In this document: positions 25,555-38,100 of the stretch, piece by piece
Layout: each line of letters starts with the position of its first letter
Position numbering within the stretch: the stretch's first letter is position 1
Notes under the pieces: model-generated
Databases searched by the model: none
What the model was told of the DNA's origin: nothing
Seen by the model: only the letters and a program-made list of their open reading frames with translations
Made by a program: the position numbers and the translations under genes
Assembly (NCBI GenBank): GCA_964020975.1
Contig: OZ026623.1
Span: forward strand, 84,746,562-84,810,561
DNA: 64,000 nucleotides
Direction of reading: 5' to 3'
Source of the DNA: Hermodice carunculata
Lineage: Eukaryota > Annelida > Polychaeta > Eunicida > Amphinomidae

Positions 25555-26760
25555 AAGAAGAGGCCCAAGGGCCTATTGCTCTGCTGACATATAATCTGAT
25601 AACCATCAACAAAAAAACCATTTCCTGAAAAATATTCCCTTCACGACCTTCGGAAAAATAATCAAGGTCATGCATATTATGCAATATTAAACTTCCGCAC
25701 GGTACACATTTGTGGTATAAATGTGGTATTAATGGCACCGAAACAAGTCTTGCGCTGGTTCCCCACTGATGACCTGATTTTATAAAGGCTAATAATGCCT
25801 AAAACTTTCTTCTAAATTTTAAATTTTATGAATATGATTTGTTCCTTTTATGAATTAACTTGCTATTATGATTTAGAACAATGCAGTTTTTCAGTGAACG
25901 GTACAGAATAGGACTTTGCTCTTAGAATATCGGACTTAATAGTGTTCAAACGGTAAATGGGCTTACAGAATTAGGTTTGTTAAGTTTCTCTTTGTATCAA
26001 ATATTTGGCATCATACATCTTATTCTTTATCAACATATTCAATGTCCTTTTCTTGAAGTGCTTCATGACCTTGAACAATAGGCCAAGGTCACATCACCAT
26101 TGGGTCATGGTGATGCAAAAAGCAGGTCACCAAGTACAGTTTTATGTACAATGTACTCAAGTGAAATTTTGATCTAAGGGCTCAATACTCTTTGCCATTG
26201 ATGTCCAAGCTATACCCTGCCATTAAAAAATCACCTCTTTCAAACTAAAGGACCAGTGACCTGACAAAAATATGTCACGGTCACTGATATTATGCATCAT
26301 ATTAGCAATAGGCACCATTTATATATCATATAAATTTGGCCAGTATAATTCAATTTTGTTTCAAGATATGGAATTTGATATCTTTAAACATATTTCGGCT
26401 TATCATTTTCACCGACGTACAGGTAGCGCCACTTGCATCACACACAACTGAGATTTTCACTCCTCCATAATCTCATTACATTTCATGAAGATCTATCAAA
26501 AATTAAAGATGCTAGAGTGGTCACAAGATTTTTTACATTTTGACCAATATATTACACAATGATGTTGGTAGTGCCACCAATGTCAAACTTGACTTAGATT
26601 TTCATACATCCACAAGTCAAAAAGTTATATGGGGCTACGTGAAAAACTGTGGACTGTATCACTTTCACAAGCAAGAAGTTTATGGATGGACAGAAAGACG
26701 GTTGGACAGACATGAGTGATCGCATGAGCTCTGTGACACTTGGTCAGCAGAGCCAAAAAT
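25555..26760 (+). repeat. Long AGGTCA-rich dispersed repeat LR-1, copy 1
   Basis: Begins with the palindrome AGGCCCAAGGGCCT and ends in GGTCAGCAGAGCCAAAAAT. It shares blocks in the same order with 43.56-44.43 kb. Shared words include AGTTTTATGTACAATG, TTTGCCATTGATGTCCAAGC, AAGGTCACTGATATTA-like text, TTTCATGAAGATCTAT and GATGCTAGAGTG. About 1.2 kb with no coding frame, so probably a nonautonomous element. Confidence 0.65.
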
Positions 26761-27458
26761 TATGCACCAAAGAGACATCATCAATCAGTCAATGCGACAT
26801 GGCTGCTGACAAGGATAAAAACAGTCGGGGAAAAATAATGACAAGAGCATAGTTTGGTCACACTCTCCATTTTCACGCATCAGCCATGGAGCTTTTCATT
26901 GTGCCTCCATGGACACTTCTGCATGAAAATATGGGATGTTCAGCAACACCAGCTATAAAGACCACACCTTTTAAAGGGCACAATTTGAGATCGTTAACCC
27001 CAAGGAGCTGGCATTGACGCATGGACAGGCTACATTTTCCAGGTAAAAACAATGGAAAAAGGTCCACTGTCATAAGTTATGTCTGCTCCTTTTTTTCCAT
27101 GAAGGCTGATGTATGTATGGAGTCAATAGCTTTCCTTGGTGTCATAGTGCGACAAGGAAAACCTTCCTACTCAGTTCTCTGAGGGTTAATGGATGACTGT
27201 GATAATTTCCCTTTGTCTTACATGTAAGTCTACCTGCAGAATAACAAGTCTGCTGAAAGTACTAAGATGTGGTCGAAATAGCAGGTACTGCAGAGTTCCT
27301 AGGGTTAAAAATGAAATGCATGCATTCAATGCTGCACCCTGTTGCTTACACTTAGGAGTACGATGTACCCACAAACAAACAATCAAATAAAAACAACACA
27401 TTATCTACATGTCAAATTAACAATGAAACTCATATTCACCAGCTTGCCTGTTACAATG
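26761..27458. other. Non-genic stretch
   Basis: A degraded TTAA-1/2 core lies near 27118-27190 (AGTCAATAGCTTTCCTTGGTG...AGGGTTAA). No gene recognised. Confidence 0.4.
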
Positions 27459-27460
27459 TA

Positions 27461-27638
27461 CAGTGGTCCCCCTCTTATAAGGCCCCCCTCACCAGAGGCC
27501 ACCCCTCTTGAAAGGCCAGCATTCTTGTGCAGAAAGTATGGCATTTCCATTATATTCTCCCCCTCAAGAGAGGCCACCCCTCTTATAAGGCCACTTTTCA
27601 GCTGCATTTGGGGTGGCCTTATAAGAGGGGGACCACTG
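27461..27638. mobile_element. TA-1 MITE, cleanest inverted-repeat copy
   Basis: A 178 bp element flanked by TA on both sides. It starts CAGTGGTCCCCCTCTTATAA and ends TTATAAGAGGGGGACCACTG, so the outer arms match essentially perfectly. Further internal AGGCCACCCCTCTT words repeat in both arms. The TA target and the CAGTG end suggest Tc1/mariner-type mobilisation. Noncoding. Confidence 0.85.
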
Positions 27639-30600
27639 TACAACTTAATTATTTGCTTATGTTATACTATACTATGCCAGAGGCCACATTACATGAGATC
27701 ATGATGCCAAGTTAGTCATCTTTAGACATGTCTTAAATATCTTTATGAATATTTTACTGGCACATTCATGGAGGGGGGAGGGGGAGTGGGTGGGGGGACG
27801 GCTGATGACTGGGAGCCTCCATCTGCAAAACTTCTGGAATTGGCTGCAAATTATTAAAACTTGTTCCTGATATCATACGTATTTTTTTTCTATTCATAGC
27901 TATCATGGGGTAACATAATGACAAGTCAAGTCTGCATAGTCATGATACAAATCCTGATGAGACAGCGCGTCATCAACCGCCATGACGTTTGTTATATCCT
28001 GGTATTACGGCAACCACTGCAAACCGTTAGACCAATCTCTGAAGAGCTGCACGGACAACCTCGCAGTGTTCCATATTTGCCCAAATAATTAAGCCACGGC
28101 ACATCCGATGCTCGCGTGCTTGTGTTTGTTTATGTTAGGATGCAGCTACAGCTTTATTTCCTTATTTTGTCACACGTTTCTTGTAAAGTGCACTGTTAGT
28201 AGTTAGTTGGATTTTATGCACTACTTCAACACTTGAAACTTCAAACTCTTCATTTTAGAAATAGCTTGTTCCCAGCTTGCATTCAGAGTTTTTAACTTTG
28301 ATGCCTTACATCATAAATAACCTATGCCAATTTAAACAATTACAAAATGGTTTGCTCCAGAATGCAATAGAAAAGTTGTAGCACATGTAAAGATGTGTCT
28401 GTTTGCAGTATGAATATTGCCTTGCACTGGGGGTGTCCCATTTAGCAGTGCCCTCTGGTGACTACAATTTAAGCTGGCATTTCATGCTTGGTGGACCATG
28501 CACGTGAATGTACCTGTTTGCGCTGCAGCTAACCATTAGCCACTTAGCCATAGGCTAACATACATAGGCCTTGGCTAAAAAACGTCTCTAAGCCACATTG
28601 GCCAAAGATTTCTTCTTATTCTTTCAAGCTTCATTTTGTAACAAATGCCTGCTGCTCGAAAACTTTCTGATCAGTTTGGCTGAAGAGACTGCAAGCTTGG
28701 CTGCAGCATTAGAATTATTTTAGCCAAACTAGCCAAGTTTGATTAGTTCAGCATCATGCACAACTTTTCCCTCATTTCATGGCTGGGACTTGATTTGACA
28801 AAAGTGCTACGTGGCCAGCTTGCCCAAGCTGAAAGTTGACTTTGCATGTAAATGGGAAGGTCTTGAACGTGACGAGTGTGACTGTGGGTTGCCGACTTTA
28901 TTGCCCATCGGAGACTGAAAGCTACCGGAGAGCCATTCAAGCTTGCATGTTACCAGGTAACATTGGGCATACACGTGGTCACATACAATATGTAACTTGT
29001 GTACAAAGACCCAATGCTGAAGTTCAGGTATTTAAGGTCAGCTCTCTCACATTACACAACCGTTTAATTCCCATTGGCCTCCTGTGCCTTCCATGTGATG
29101 ATCTGGTTGGTAAGAACGAGAGTTGTCCATGGTTGGTGCCGAGCCACATGTACTCAGCTGAAGAAATTCTCCCACAAAATTGACTTCAACTGATATTTAA
29201 TGCTGACGAAGAAGCAATAAACACAATTTTCCGTTTATTCAGCACAAGATTCACTTAAAATATTTTTCCCTATCTATAACAATAAGGAAATTATTTGGAT
29301 CAGCACACACGTTTATGCCCCAAGTGTTAAACATCCTGCTTGGCCTGCTGTCTAGGTATACAAATAGACATCGAATACCACATCAGTGTGAGCACTATGC
29401 CTATTGCACAGGACCTGAGACCTGCAGAATGGCCATGTCTTTTTTTCAAAATTTAGTTCTATGAATGATGTTCACTCACAAAAATTTGTGATGAGCGTCT
29501 GTCCATTCCCTATTATTGGCAATGGTGTGCATCAAGATTATTAAAGAGCACCGCCATTTCATATCGACTAATACCCCAGTCAGTATTGACAAACATCGAC
29601 TGATGAGCCAGTCAGAATCTACACAATATTGACTTGCACGAAGGTCAATATTTTAGACAATTACTCACTTTCACATAATAGTACATGACAAGTTAACTCA
29701 TTACATACTTAGGCAGTGCAGGCTTTGATCAGTAGCTCTGTCCATTACATGACAAGTCCTGTTTTAGCTGCTTTTGTAGCACCTGGAGAATGACTACCAG
29801 CATGCCACGCAATACAAAAATCACATGACTTCTCACTATGCATACTGGTACACGTACCTGAACGAAAACTTTTCATGTGGAATCTAAATACTCTTTTTAC
29901 TTTTTCGATCAGTCAGACATACAGGAAGAATCATGAGCCTGTATGTAAGACGAGTTAAAACAATGGCAATATTAACCTCTGTACTGGTCTGGAATGATGT
30001 ATTTATGTACACCAGTGATATATATATATACCTGCACATGCGTAAAACTGCAATAATCTACCAAGATAAGTAAATATAAAGACACTCGTTTTTTGAAACA
30101 AGGTGCAGATTTGGCAAGCAATGTACATGCAAAGTTGACTCATGGATTTAAGTCGTTGATCTTACCCTTTATAATATCGTTTCCTCACATTCATTTGCAA
30201 TGAAAATAAAATCTGCTGTATGCAATAATAATTTACATCAATATATGTAGCTGCACGCAAGTGCAGAATGCCCTGTTCACACACAGTTTTCAATTGGTAC
30301 ATTGAAATATTCGTTAGTCTTTTTTTTTTCTTTTGGCAACTAGGCAAAAAATGATAACAAAAAAAAACCTTGTTTAAAAGCTTGAAGGTAGCACTGTATT
30401 TGAGGTATAGCACATATTAAAGCACAGAGCTTCATCTGTCGAGCAGGCAAAGTAGACCTTCGTCTCAGTACAGCTGTTCTTCAAATCTCATCATTTTGCT
30501 CAGGTAGTTACTTTTATCCAGTTGTCTCAAAAAAAATTATGCTCGGTGGATATTTCATACATTATTCTGCCATTTTTTTTTTGACAGAATCTGTGCAGCA

Positions 30601-30819
30601 ATCAAATTAATCAGATCCTTGATTACGTGCAAGTTACAATATGATACGTCCATATTAACCATGTTAACCAACATTAACTGCGGACCTGCTCTGCCAGTCT
30701 GGGTTGCCAGACAACATAATTATGCCTCCACCATGATGAGGCCAAATAAGCAAGGAATGCTACCTAATCATCTGGAAATAATACTTTCTTTCCCAAATAA
30801 ATGACAGTATATAACTATT
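27639..30819. other. Non-genic stretch
   Basis: About 3.2 kb without a supported gene. A partial TTAA-3 left end lies at about 29693-29745 (TTAACTCATTACATACTT). A plus-strand 115-codon frame at 28836-29183 has no recognisable domain, and I do not call it. Confidence 0.35.
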
Positions 30820-31066
30820 TTAACCCTTTGCCCCTTAACCCAGCCAAAACCATTTGGCAATCAAACATTGTCTGTTTTAGTGTTTTCAACTAATTTCAAA
30901 AGTAATGAACAACAATTTAACTGAGAGTTGTAGATAAGACCTACGTGTATCAAGATCTCATGCACCAGGTCAACAGCTTTCCTTGGCATGGGTAGGGTCC
31001 TAAGCGCCCAACTCGTGCCAAGGAAAGCTGTTGATCCAGCCTTAATTCATGGGGGTACAGGGTTAA
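30820..31066 (+). mobile_element. TTAA-1 MITE, well-preserved copy
   Basis: TTAA stands on both sides (30820-30823 and 31063-31066). It starts CCCTTTGCCCCTTAACCC and carries GTTTTCAACTAATTTCAAAA. The core is GGTCAACAGCTTTCCTTGGC...GCCAAGGAAAGCTGTTGA. Ends CTTAATTCATGGGGGTACAG. Confidence 0.85.
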
Positions 31067-32806
31067 GCTTCCCCTACATTTTGAAAATAAGTGACTAACT
31101 TCTCCATGGCTTGTTGTCTTCTCGGTTCTCACCTTTGATTAGGGAAATAACCTGTCCCTGCTCGATACTTGGATCTGCCCTCCTTGCTCTCAAGTTTCTT
31201 GTTGGGGGACAGTGGGTCAGCACAGGACCGCAGTTAATATTATTACCTCCTATTATGCCTGCCACCCGTTTTCCCAAGAGAAAAATGATATTCAGATCAG
31301 CTGGTTGGACAGAAGTGGCAGTCAAGCTGTTTCTTTTATCAAGAAACATATTCTTGTGACACCAGCTGCTCATTACCGTACAATCCTGGAACACACTGTT
31401 GTGACATTAGCTGGTTCAAGATTAAAAACGGTCTCCAAAAAAAAAAAAAAAAAGAAGAAAAAAAGGAACTAGTAAAATAAGTGATTCTTTAAACCCAAAA
31501 AGGTGACACAGATCTCTTGGTGTTTTGGGTCACTTGGAGCCCCTGGAAAAATCCTATCCATATGAAACAATGAGGTTTGTGATATATGACTACAGAAATA
31601 GTAACACTCTAGGTGCTTCGTACATTGTTATCACTGGCCACAGAGTTACAATAATATGCCTGTCCGTGCAATGTGTAGGAGACAGAACGTGACACAAATT
31701 ATATCAACATTACACATGAACAATCACACGAACTCTACCTTACATACCATGCAAACTGATGTTAAAATAAACATACTGGCTGTATTTTTCCCGACAATAC
31801 TTTTTTTGGTGGCCCAGTGTGTCTGGACACAAGATATATTATGCCGCCCAATATTTAAGAACATTTAACCCTATGTAACAGTTCAGTGATGTGTTCACAG
31901 GAACGATTTTATGTACAAATGTATATATATGAACTTTTTTTTTTGTACACATTTATACATATATTTGTCGTTTTTATTGTAGTCTCTCCCAGATGTATGT
32001 ATACATATCATCTTTGTTTGGCACTTAGTTCTAGTGATCATTATCTTTCATATATTGCAAGATATCTAATATTGTTCAGTCTTGAACACACTTTTGCTCA
32101 CTGGAATTGATTTGGGACTGAACCAATATGTTCAATGATATTTGCACTCAGATGAATGCCAGATAAGTTTTCTAATTCACATCTAGAACTACTATTGGTG
32201 AGATTTAAAAAAAACCGGATTCATGATAACATTAAAGATCTCCAGGATTTCTAAATTACACACTCATAATGAAAAATCATTGAGTCATGTGACCAACCAC
32301 ATTAATTTACCCATCATGATTTTGAAGTTTATTATAAGAGATGCAAAGGTGCAACTTATTATCTAATCTAAATTCTATGTGTACTTGTTTTATAAACCTT
32401 CTTCACTACACGTTTGTTCTTTTGACCTGATTTATCCTGGCTACTAGAAAGCTTTTGATTCTATTGGCCTTAAAAATTTGTCATTAATTTCTTATGATAC
32501 TGCGGAAGCCTTTGATTTTATGGCTCCATGAACTCTAGTACAGCATTACCTGTTATTTAAGACTACTCACATTGCCAGATAAATGTGGTCACATATGACA
32601 GATAGTTTTTAATTCCAAGCAAAGAAAATTGGCTTCCATGTCACTCCCCAAAAAACATGGTCACAGAAAAATAAAATTAAAAGTCTCCCTGCAGTGGTCT
32701 TAAATTGCAGGCACACCTGTATTATTGTACCACAAGTCAGATCATGATTCTTCATAATATCCATACAAGGAGTGGTTCAGAGAACCCACGTGAAGCACTT
32801 TTTTTT
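31067..32806. other. 3' flank and probable 3' UTR of glutaminase
   Basis: Directly downstream of the glutaminase stop on the minus strand. A minus-strand AATAAA at 32328-32333 would give a 3' UTR of about 480 bp, but other signals are possible. An A-rich run at 31436-31466 may be the tail of an old retroposed copy. No other gene seen. Confidence 0.4.
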
Positions 32807-32981
32807 TCAGTCTGATATGCTGAGGTCGTATGAAAGAGATTTCTGTATTTCCTCAAGTTTAGGTCCGGTTGTGGAGTTCTGTACCACTCCAGCCTTTATC
32901 TTGCGTTCAAAGTCCTCCAGATACTCCACCGCCTCCTCTTGATCAAATTTTTTTGCATCATCCAACGGTGTGAAGCCCCAT
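32807..32981 (-). CDS. GLS: Glutaminase, last coding exon (ankyrin repeat 2 and C-terminus)
   Basis: Final exon of the kidney-type glutaminase gene. It completes the split Arg codon left by the preceding exon and then reads WGFTPLDDAKKFDQEEAVEY..., ending SISD and TGA. WGFTPLDDA is the second ankyrin repeat, matching WNNTPMDEA of vertebrate KGA as I recall it. The 57 residues end in a hydrophilic tail unlike the vertebrate one, as usual for this family. The acceptor is TTCCTGTAG. Presence of this exon shows a KGA-type long C-terminus. Confidence 0.95.
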
Positions 32982-33034
32982 CTACAGGAAGAATGCAACA
33001 TTGTTAACAAAGTCAGGTGTACATGCATTCACTC

Positions 33035-33438
33035 GTCCTCTTTTGAATCACGACTAAGTTGAAGACTGGGTCAACAGCTTTCCTTGGCACCTGTTGGATG
33101 CTAAACACCCAACCCACAACAAGATCTGTTGACCTGGGTGATGTCATCTTGATAGGTCTCATCTACAATTACCCTGTCAACTTATTACGTCACAGTGTGT
33201 TTACCGCAGTGCATCTTGGGGGATCGCCTGGGACAAGATCAAAGCAGTGCATATAGTATAACAAAGTTGTGGTAGGAGTGTGGCTGATGTCCTGGTGAAT
33301 TGAATGGGGTTCAGTAAACACGCTGTGATATGATACGGTGATAGGGCAATTCTCAAGTTGTTTTTCACCACTGCTGAAATTTGTCAAAAATATTGAAGCA
33401 GACAACATTTGACCACCAGCTGTTTATAGAGGGTTTAA
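33035..33438 (-). mobile_element. TTAA-1 MITE, reverse copy, carrying a nested insertion
   Basis: The core GGTCAACAGCTTTCCTTGGC...CAAGATCTGTTGACC and GATAGGTCTCATCTACAATT come first. After the insertion the family sequence resumes with CTCAAGTTGTTTTTCACCAC, GACAACATTTGACCACCAGC and GGGTTTAA. A separate element at 33171-33347 interrupts it. It lies in the last glutaminase intron. Confidence 0.8.
33171..33347. mobile_element. Nested MITE with AATT duplication
   Basis: 177 bp flanked by AATT on both sides (33167-33170 and 33348-33351). The uninterrupted MITE at 61.4 kb has a single ACAATTCTC at this point. The termini are imperfect inverted repeats: ACCCTGTCAACTTATTACGT at the left, and GCCCTATCACCGTATCATAT as the reverse complement of the right. 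Both continue into CACAG(T/C)GTGTTTAC. No coding capacity. Confidence 0.8.
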
Positions 33439-33709
33439 TCATGAATGGGCGAAGGGTATATGCCACATGGGTATTGGATTTCAAAGAATTTGTGTACAAC
33501 GTGGATTAACATAATAAAGTGACAAAAAGTACAAAATGTATACATTTCCTGAATACATCCAAGCTGCAGATTGCTTGTTGGATTGTTGTCAGTCCGTTAG
33601 TTGCAATGTTCATATAATTACCAGAGTGATAACTGTACTTTCATACATCTATGGATTGGCCCGGCTCATTCCGTTTTCAAACTAATAACATGCACCTCAA
33701 ATCTACATC

Positions 33710-33745
33710 TTTTTCTTTTTTTTTTTTTTTTTTTTGGGGGGGGGA
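33710..33745. repeat. Poly-T / poly-G run
   Basis: T-rich run followed by about ten G within a glutaminase intron. Confidence 0.8.
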
Positions 33746-35220
33746 GACAAAAGCACCCGAAAAATATATGCAATTTGCATATATGTTGTCACACCCTGTC
33801 ACTGGACAAGGGAGGTGTGACTATGAATAGTCAATAAACGCCAAAGCTCACCCAAGACGTTAGGCCTACCTCTTTGTTAGCAATGTTTATTGTTGTTAAC
33901 GTACTGTATTATCATATCACAACAAACGTACGTTACCGGTTTAACAGTTTTACCCTGCAGCCGGTGAAACATGCAGTTCCTGAAAAGCCACTCAACTGGC
34001 AAAACCGGTCAAACTAATATGGCACAAAAGACGGTGCCAGACCCTCGCATCCTTTTACAAATTTTTCAAATGTACACCAGACTGAAACTTAGAAATCAAA
34101 TTTAAAACAGGCCTCAGATTTCCAGAGGCTTCAACTTTGCAGGAGGGTGAGGCAGGGGAGACCCCCCGTCATGCAGCTGGCATGACGGAGACAAGCAAGC
34201 AAAGCAACCAGGGAGGACAGGGTCTGGCTGGGGGCAGGCCCTATGCTCATACCATTTTTTTATGGTCGAAATCAAGAGTTGACCTGGGGCTCTCTCCGGT
34301 GCACTTTAATGTTCACAACTCAGAGAAACCTGATTTTTATTATCTTCGCTGCATGTGTGTTTTAAGAGAGAGGCTTTAATTTGTACCTGGATGAATAGGA
34401 GAATTCTTGGTTCTTTATCACAAAAAAAAAACCAACTGAGTTGGTGCCTTGGATTTTCAAAATTTTAGTTCATTTGGTCCCCATGTTTCAAAGCTACATG
34501 TTGAGGCCATCCCTGATGTGTCCTTTTTCAAACTTTTAAACACTTGTATCTTAAGAATAACACAAAAAACTAAAAATGTGGAACCTTTTTTTATTTATAG
34601 CATATTCTATAGTTGGCTGGAATTTTTTTCCTCCAAACAAAGAAAGACTACTAATCCAAATATGCTTAAAAACTGAATGCCAATTTGTTCCTTATTGCAA
34701 TTGCTGTACATATGCCTAAACATTGAAGCTAAAGAACATTCCCACGCTGTCACAAAGTGAATCTCAAGATTTGTGTCTTTCGAAAAATATGTTCTAGAAC
34801 TTTTCGCAAATGAACTGATAGTACCCTAATATATGTGTTGAACTAAGAGCCTCAATATTAGAGAAAAATGTGACACCCTTATTTAATAAGTTCATCTGTG
34901 CCTTATCATACTCAGTTCTTTCAACAAAATGCTGCTTAATGGATATATTTACTTACCAAGGGATCTTTAATAACATTTACAAAGACTACGTAATCATTGA
35001 AATTTACTGTGGGATACGTATTTTACTCACACTTACTATACACAATGCATAAATGTTATTAATCAACAGAAGTACACCTTTCAAACATATGCGTTTCTGC
35101 TTTTTTTAAAGATACATTTCTCTGTACATTAAGAGCTGCTCATTTTTCCCAAGAGATTCAAACATATCTGTCTCTTGAGTTTTCTGGTCTAGTCAATTTC
35201 TCCATTGACCTTTAACTCAC

Positions 35221-35361
35221 CTATCCTTGGGGTCAAAGGGCACAAAACATTTCTCCAACAGCAGTCTGATCACGGGCACGTGTCCCTCTGCTGCGGCCAA
35301 GTGCAGAGCCGTCCGGCCATCATAGTCTGACAATTTCATGTCCATACCAGACAGGGCAAAC
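35221..35361 (-). CDS. GLS: Glutaminase exon (ankyrin repeat 1)
   Basis: Reads [20 protein letters not shown]... and [18 protein letters not shown], a canonical ankyrin repeat, ending in PKD plus the first two bases of Arg. Acceptor CTCTTCCAG and donor AG|GTGAGT, phase 2 on both sides. It aligns residue by residue with FALSAMDMEQRDYDSRTALH of vertebrate KGA. The ankyrin tail in mammals contributes to assembly and protein contacts and is not part of catalysis. Confidence 0.97.
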
Positions 35362-35420
35362 CTGGAAGAGTATTTAAACAAAATCACTATAATGACACCA
35401 TAAATCAAACAAAAATTCAG

Positions 35421-35628
35421 CACTGTAAATTGTTTTATTTTTGTGTGTTTGAAATTTCATGGTTTTTGTATTTTTTGATATTTCACTGTAATTTTAATTT
35501 CACTATTTTGGACAGAATTCCTATTGTATTCATACAATGTTAAAAAAAACTATTTTACAGTGGTTTTATTTTCACAGTTTTGTGTCATCACCAAAATTTG
35601 CAAAAATACGAATACAGTGAAGTTATCT
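35421..35628. mobile_element. TA-2 MITE copy (diverged)
   Basis: Starts CACTGTAAATTGTTTTATTT. It contains ATTTCACTGTAATTTTAATT, TTTTGGACAGAATTCCTATT and TTTTATTTTCACAGTTTTGTG, and ends AATACAGTGAAGTTAT. Same family as copies at 53.8, 55.5, 58.8 and 59.6 kb. Intronic. Confidence 0.75.
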
Positions 35629-35796
35629 ACAACCAGGGTAGTCCTCAGTCTGTGTATGCACTGGCCATGATCCCTAGACAGGTAGGAAAGCTATAATCAA
35701 GTTCAGAACAGGACTTAATTATAATTTGATGTTGTACAGTTTGTACTCAAATTTGCAGACATGTACTGCAATCATTCACCTGTGTGAAAATTAATA

Positions 35797-35871
35797 CTTT
35801 AATACCATGATACAAACATTCATTAATACCATGATACAAACATTCATTAATACCATGATACAAACATTCAG
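35797..35871. repeat. 24 bp tandem repeat, about three copies
   Basis: TTAATACCATGATACAAACA plus TTCA repeats three times almost without change in a glutaminase intron. Confidence 0.9.
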
Positions 35872-36129
35872 TGAGGTACGCATATGAATGAAGCAAGAAA
35901 TGCTGCGCAGAAAACATAAGGGGAAATCCATTCTTGGGAGGAGTATTATGGGATTCAGCGTTCAGTCCATCAGCAGTTTTTTCCCAAAATGACATGGCAT
36001 CCATTTGGAATTTTATTCAATGCATACCATGAAAGTGGCAACCTTCATCACAGTTACTTTTTCCACTGCCTGGCAAGTCATGCTGTAACTGGCCACGCAG
36101 CAGTTGCAGCATGACATGAAAGTCAATGC

Positions 36130-36371
36130 TTAATCCTTTCATGCTCAAATCACCCACAGGTGCCCGGATGAAAATTGTCATCTGCCATAACATTTTTACA
36201 TAAATTTCTCGTTACTAGAAAACATTTTTGCCAAGATTTGCCAGTAAGCCAATTCATAATGGCATGCGCCAGGTCAATAGCTTTCCCTGGAATAGGTTGG
36301 GCATGATGCACCCTAGCCGCGGAAAGGAAAACTATTGACTCAGCCATAGTCTCATCAGGTTCGGGAAGTAA
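36130..36371 (+). mobile_element. TTAA-1 MITE copy, diverged
   Basis: Starts TTAATCCTTTCATGC. The core is GCCAGGTCAATAGCTTTCCC...GGAAAGGAAAACTATTGACTC, with the inner loop GGTTGGGCATGATGCACCCTA. The right end is eroded. Confidence 0.65.
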
Positions 36372-36487
36372 CCACAAACTTTATACCAGGCAAGTCAGCA
36401 CTTGAACGAAAGCTCAGATCATGCGGAATTTGAATATAATATTCCTGTTATAATCACAGTTCCCAACACAGATGACAAGTAAGTAAA

Positions 36488-36555
36488 CCTTTTTTTTTTT
36501 TTTTTTTTTGTTTTTTTTGTTTTTTTGTTTTTTTTTTTGTTTTTGTTTTTTTTGC
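36488..36555. repeat. T-rich low-complexity run
   Basis: Poly-T with scattered G, just inside the donor side of the intron after the 36583-36737 exon. Lys-rich read-through frames here are artefacts. Confidence 0.9.
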
Positions 36556-36582
36556 CTAGTTCTCACAAGTATATAAACCCAC

Positions 36583-36737
36583 CTTCTCATGGCAGTGACA
36601 TCCCCATTGGCCGCCCCGAAGAGCAGGTTCGTGACGGCACTGGCCTGGTGGTCCATACGGTGTTTGCGTGGGTCCAGTTTCTTCGTACTGTGCATCAGGT
36701 CATCGTAGTTGTGGAAGTTGAAACGTTTCACCAGCTC
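36583..36737 (-). CDS. GLS: Glutaminase exon (C-terminal helical linker)
   Basis: Reads ELVKRFNFHNYDDLMHSTKK, LDPRKHRMDHQ and NLLFGAANGDVTAMR, plus two bases of an Arg codon. It aligns with DLVSLCNFHNYDNLRHFAKK of vertebrate GLS, which joins the catalytic domain to the ankyrin repeats. Acceptor CGCTTTACAG and donor AG|GTGGGT. Mammals splice an alternative GAC terminal exon in the following intron. I see no counterpart in 35362-36582. Confidence 0.97.
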
Positions 36738-36879
36738 CTGTAAAGCGGGAAAAAGTAACAATAAACAAGTGAAAAAAATAATTTAAACTGGGAATTTTGA
36801 GTACTACAGGCCAACTCTTATCTCAAAATAGGGGATTTTTGGAGAGCTGAATTGCACACGCCACTACTTCCTGCTAAAT

Positions 36880-36955
36880 ACTCACCAAGTCAACATCTTT
36901 CTTCGGCATACTTTGGGTGTAACGTGCTAACAGTAAAACTTGTTGACTGATGCCT
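36880..36955. repeat. Degraded TTAA-MITE hairpin core
   Basis: AGTCAACATCTTTCTTCGGC...AAACTTGTTGACTGATG keeps only the palindromic core of the TTAA families. Confidence 0.5.
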
Positions 36956-37194
36956 TGTCATTATTAATGACCACAATCAAAAAAAGGCACAGAGAATAAG
37001 CAAACAACATTTATGAAATCACAAGCTTGCTGGAAAAGTTTTCTGGTGCAAAGTGGCATGCCAGGACATTAGTGTTACATACATGTAGTTCTCTCAGGGA
37101 TTTTTTCTGCAAAACGACTTGTTCTGAGATGATAATTTTGGACAAATCTATCTCGCAAGTTGTCTCTCCAACAATCTTTCACTATGCAGAAGCA

Positions 37195-37345
37195 GCCATT
37201 GGAAAGACCATCACTCTTATAAGGACTGCTCTTTCACAACACTGCAGCCTATTTCTCCAATGAATGTACCTGTATTTTCAAGACCACCTGCAACATGTAT
37301 GTGACCACTTTTTCCTGGAAGTAGGTGGTGGTCTTGCTCAAGCAC
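37195..37345. mobile_element. Degraded TA-1 MITE
   Basis: AAAGACCATCACTCTTATAA, CAAGACCACCTGCAACATGT and AGGTGGTGGTCTTG match the interior words of the TA-1 family. Both termini are lost. Confidence 0.45.
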
Positions 37346-38100
37346 CACCGTGCAACAGGGCACGAAATCAAACTCAGACACTCTTAATTTGAGCGATCAG
37401 TAAAAGTAATAGAACGAGTGAACTGTTGTGAAATACAAAAGGATGGGTCAGGGAGATTTTCACTAAAATACACGGGTCATCTCTGGCAAAAAAGCCACCC
37501 TGAAGGTATTAAATTTGTGTACACACAGTGACCAAAATAGCCTCACAGAAAGTATTCAATTTGCATAAATACAATGTCAATCAGTTTGAGAAATAATATT
37601 TTGGTAAGTTGTCATCAAGCACCAGAGTTAGCTAGAATTACAGTCAATCCAAGTCATACTTTCAACCTGTGAAGTTCAACCACTTTGAGCTTACTAAACT
37701 GAATACACATAACAGTCACACAACAAACAGTTTACATCGCAAATTTCAGTATAAAATTGTTCTGCTTATAGGTCCTTAACTATTTCTTGCAAACTGTCTG
37801 TATGTAGTTTTTCTGTTGTACTAATTGTTATTTTATTTATTGCACCAGGAAAATCCTGTGTAATGCAGTTTTTAGCCACGCTGTGATTGTACCTATTGAC
37901 AAACAGATAGATTGACAGGTATCACGGGAATGTACTGGCCTGCTGATTCTGAATGGTAAATTTTGGGAGCATTAGTGGTAATTCCCGCATCAAAAATTTA
38001 TGATAAAATTTTTAGTTTTATTATATAGTAAATATACATGTATCATCAAAGTTTGAGCAAATGTACCACTTGTGTATTAAAGGCTCTGTGTACATTGTAT

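Noticed and set aside
28836-29183. 115-codon plus-strand frame at 28836-29183
   Set aside because: No recognisable domain, signal peptide or splice support. Length is within chance expectation for this window.
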